64,000 nt of DNA from Viscum album (lineage: Eukaryota > Streptophyta > Magnoliopsida > Santalales > Viscaceae): the NCBI GenBank assembly GCA_963277665.1, contig OY728152.1, positions 1,188,864,357 through 1,188,928,356 of the forward strand. Reading direction: 5' to 3'. The first letter of the stretch is position 1. Every line of letters begins with the position of its first letter. Positions 60,786-64,000 of the stretch are shown one piece after another. The translations under genes and the position numbers were made by a program. The notes beneath the pieces were generated by a model. It saw only the letters and a program-made list of their open reading frames with translations, made no database searches and was not told the DNA's origin.

Positions 60786-61435
60786 CTCATTCAATTAATT
60801 AAAAAATTAAAAAACTCAAGTTAAATATAATAAATCAAATTAAATGAGGAAAATATTCTCCAAACTATCCCAATTTACACATTACACTTATAATTGGATT
60901 CCATTAATAAGGAAAATGAAAAACACACCCCTTGGGTGGTCTAACATGGAATAAACCGAGGATTTTCCTAAGGTATACCCCATGGGAGGGAAATAGGTAC
61001 CAACACCTAAAAAATATCCTATGGGAATCCCAAATATGTCAGATCACATCCATTGTAAGTAACCAGTTCAAAATTGAGGTCATTCTGGAAAGTTTGACAG
61101 GCAGTGTAACTACTGATAGCACTAAAAACACTAAAATCTGAATGAAAATTATAGAACACCTACCATAGATTGGCAGTGATGTGCCCGTCCAAGATCATGT
61201 CCTAATTCATCACATTTTAGGAGAATTTTGAATAATGGGAGAAGAATGATAAATTAGGGAATATGAGACTAAAATCAAGTAGTGCAATAGATATCCATAA
61301 GAATGAAGAATGGATAAAAATTAATTTAAGTCTTACTGATTCAGATCTATTGATAAAAACATTCTAAAATCATAATTTGGACAAAGTATAGATCGGAATT
61401 CCTTGGATAGTTTCTCAAGAGGGCTCCCCAATCTT

Positions 61436-61450
61436 CCCATTTATATCCCA
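61436..61450 (-). promoter_or_regulatory. TATA-like box, second element 5' LTR
   Basis: The minus strand reads TGGGATATAAATGGG. It sits at the U3 position expected from the other LTR families in the window. Confidence 0.5.
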
Positions 61451-61940
61451 TTAATGAAATAATATTTAGGTTACACAAAAATTTATTTAATTAAAAATTA
61501 TAAAATTCCCAAATTACAGGGGTTGTACGGTTTAATCGTAAGGTTTTCTGTCAGCCAAGGGGAAACCACATAGATTACCCACAAAGTTTTAAGAACATGA
61601 ATAAACCATGAGAAAAGTCGTTTTCAAGTTCTACAAAAACTACAGACCTTCTTGCACGGCCATTCACCTATTCCCAAATGGTTTTCTCAAACTGTGCGGC
61701 CTGTATTCCCTCTCTTTCCAACCTCATGTGATTTATTAGAACTATGTGAATTTCCTTACATGGTGGGTACTAACCATGTGCTTGGACAAAAATACCCCGA
61801 AACTAGTTCCAGGATTTTAATAATCCCCATACACCTCAAAAAACATGTGATCAAGTTGGGAAATCACATAAGTCCATATTTATGCATTAAAATTGAAAAA
61901 TAAGGTATTTTTACCTCATTATAAAGGCCAAATTATTACA

Positions 61941-63855
61941 TAATTAGTGTTTATCATGGTCTAATTCCTAAGGTAAGATCATTTTACTCTCCTATTTTAT
62001 TTAATTATGCATTAATTGTTTAATTTATAGTTCCTCGCTCATTTATTCTATACTTTTCCAAGTATGGTAGTTCATTCAAAAATGGTTCTTTTTAAAACTT
62101 CAATGAAATGGTTAAATGTGATAAATGATTTTTTTGTTAACAAATTCTTTTTTTTATAATAAAACCCTTACAAAAGAGGTAATCTATCTTCAAGATAAAT
62201 AGTAGAGATTATACATTTATTCATTCATGGTTTATTTCATTAATGTTTCCTTATGATTTATCCTTGGTTATTAAATGACATGATTAGGTTCTTATCACTT
62301 TTTTAGTTTCATTTGCAAAAGTGAGCATTTGACTTGTTTCCATGACCCTCTCCTTTACACTTGAGCCCTTGAACTTTTTTTCCATGTCTTATTGAGTTAA
62401 ATGGTTTTGATAAAGTAAATGGAAATGGAATAAAGGATTATGAAACATGGTAGCATACTTTAATGTAAATGAAAATGATCCTTTCCTTTGGGACTTATTC
62501 AATAAATAAATTTTCCATATTTAGGAAAATTGATTGAGATGATCTTGAATTGGATGGATCATACCAAATGGAATGCTTTGTATTAAATGGATTAATTAAT
62601 TAAACCATGAAATGTAATTGAACATGTATATTGAAATACATAAAAATAATTTCCTTGTACATTAAATTGTAAATATTAATGAAGTTATGATGAATGTGAT
62701 AAATCACTTATATAGGTTGATAAATAACATGCATGAGATTTCTATGCCTGATGTAGGTAATTTGGTATGAATGCGACCAAGCCTATAATAATGTTTTAAT
62801 TTAAATTCTTAAGAGTTTTTTCCTTAAGTAAAATTTTGAACATGACTCTTTATTTGTAAATGAAATGGATTAATGGGATGAATGAGAGGTTAATGCCCCA
62901 TGTATTATATATTATAATTGATTATTCCTTGCATAGGCCTAGGGCCAACATGCCATAATAGACCTAAAAAAGGAAAAATTTGTGATCTTCCATGTTGATT
63001 TGAAAACGACCATGATAGCCTTGAGAAGGAAGTCCATGTGGTCTTAAATATTGATTTTAGAAGGACATTGTGAGCCTTTGTGTAGGAAGACTATGAGAGC
63101 ATCCAGGTTGGGCTAGGGGTTAGACAGTGAGAGCTTCCCTTGGTGATGGTATATTTGTGAGCTAAATCTTTATTCACCTAGTATTAGTAACTTAGGTATA
63201 TGACCATTTGGCATCGGTATGAACTTGGTTCATATAGGAGGATGATATATATATAGTGCTTGATCTGACTGATTCTAGCTTTTATTCAATGTAGGTATAG
63301 TCATCAGGTGTCTCGTAGGTAACTGGATGGGTGTTGTGTATCTATTCATGACTGTTAACAAATTTTATATACATGCACATTTTAACTCATTTTTACACTT
63401 TCTCGATTGGGATAGACATTGTGGGTTTCATCCTACTAAGATTTTATATCAAACCATGATCAATTACCCTTGGTAACCACATACACCATATATTTGTAGG
63501 GTTTAGGTTCATTTTTTTATTTATTGTACTTGAAGAGTTAGGAGTATAGGATTGAGATGGAACTCAAGATGCTCAAGGAGATCAGCTTTGGGATTTTACT
63601 TATTTTATTTATTTGGTTCTGAATTGTAAATCATGTTGTCTCTTTACTATTTTAAGTTATGTATCCTCACTATGAAATGCAGTCATGCTTTTTATAAACT
63701 GTATTTGACCTCTTGGGATATAGTCTCCCCATTATCACCTCCTGAGACACTCTCTACTAGTATTCAGCCTTTGGAATATCAGGGGGTGTGTTTGAGTCCT
63801 AGTGACCCACTAATCCAGCTATTAGTTTATTGGTAAGCCGTGTTGGGATGTTACA
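61941..63855 (+). mobile_element. End of a plus-strand LTR (5' LTR of next element)
   Basis: Reads in the opposite direction to the other elements. Its end, CCGTGTTGGGATGTTACA, is followed by an initiator-Met primer site. The block 63,725-63,800 (GTCTCCCCATTATCAC, GACACTCTCTACTAGTATTC, GGGTGTGTTTGAGTCC) is the plus-strand counterpart of the same block at the left ends of the LTRs at 39,505, 47,543 and 51,328, so it is a related chromovirus family. The beginning of this LTR is not in this piece; it may continue in 50,377-51,327 and left of 21,927. Confidence 0.7.
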
Positions 63856-63858
63856 AAG

Positions 63859-63873
63859 TGGATTCAGAGGTTG
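63859..63873 (+). other. Primer binding site, initiator Met, plus strand
   Basis: Reads TGGATTCAGAGGTTG, differing from TGGTATCAGAGGTTG at two neighbouring bases. It lies 3 bases from the LTR end at 63,855. Confidence 0.8.
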
Positions 63874-64000
63874 TTTAATTTAATTTTTCATAATATTTTA
63901 GGCTAGTATACAGGATACTAGGAATGTGTTAGTTCTTGGTTAATAAACTATCTTGGGAATGATCACCAGACATGTTGGAAATGAGAAAGTGGCTAGGTAA
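63874..64000 (+). other. Leader of rightmost element, cut by window edge
   Basis: Sequence after the primer site, AT-rich at first. gag of this element would begin further right, outside the window. Confidence 0.5.

Larger units (their letters stand above)
51328..61940 (-). mobile_element. Second full-length chromovirus element
   Basis: The LTRs are 51,328-53,891 (2,564 bp) and 59,408-61,940 (2,533 bp), with an internal region of 5,516 bp read on the minus strand: leader, gag, protease, RT, RNase H, integrase and chromodomain tail. Ends are TGTACCATCCC / TTCTTACA and TGTAACTTCCC / TTATTACA. The flanking 5-mers TTCCA and TAATT do not match, so no target duplication is visible. Its leader shares blocks with the nested element, so the two are related families. 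Very heavily mutated; no coding domain is open. Confidence 0.85.
59408..61940 (-). mobile_element. Second element, 5' LTR
   Basis: Begins TGTAACTTCCCATATC, ends AATTATTACA. It shares with the left LTR the two tandem arrays and the CACAAGTCCAAG-type blocks. A TATA-like box ATATAAATGG on the minus strand at about 61,436-61,450 is better kept here than in the left LTR. Confidence 0.85.

Overview
The window looks like heterochromatic DNA from a large plant nuclear genome. It is very AT-rich, I see no intact host gene, and nearly all recognisable coding sequence is decayed pol or gag of Ty3/gypsy LTR retrotransposons of plant types: one Athila/Tat-like element and several Tekay/Del-like chromoviruses with an initiator-Met tRNA primer site. 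The species cannot be named from this sequence. I recognise no tRNA, rRNA, CRISPR array or prokaryote-type operon.

Layout. (1) 1-6.7 kb: internal region of an Athila/Tat-like element on the minus strand (integrase, RNase H, RT, protease, gag, then a tRNA-Asp-type primer site near 6.67 kb), followed by presumed LTR sequence to about 8.6 kb. (2) 8.78 to about 10.5 kb: LTR-like remnant of another gypsy family. (3) 10.5-14.2 kb: AT-rich sequence with no feature I can name. (4) 14.24-14.82 kb: three diverged copies of a tandem repeat of about 187 bp. (5) 15,049-18,819: a solo LTR with a 4-of-5 target-site duplication. (6) 18.8-21.9 kb: AT-rich and unassigned. (7) 21,932-50,371: the most striking structure, a tandem chromovirus LTR-internal-LTR-internal-LTR (three LTRs of 2.84-2.85 kb, two internal regions of 4.94 kb) bounded by a perfect 5-bp target duplication CAAAC. 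(8) 39,505-49,515: a complete but dead chromovirus nested in the third LTR of that tandem, with its own 5-bp duplication (ATGGA/TTGGA). (9) 51,328-61,940: another full-length dead chromovirus. (10) 61,941-63,855: the end of a plus-strand LTR, then an initiator-Met primer site, so an element reading rightward leaves the window.

No element here looks able to move by itself. Reading frames carry many stops, often where CGA (Arg) or TGG (Trp) is expected, as C-to-T decay of methylated DNA would give, and most RT active sites are damaged. What survives best is non-coding: LTR ends, primer sites, purine tracts, TATA-like boxes and family-specific tandem repeats inside the LTRs and leaders. These repeats and the tandem three-LTR structure are the main things worth a second look.
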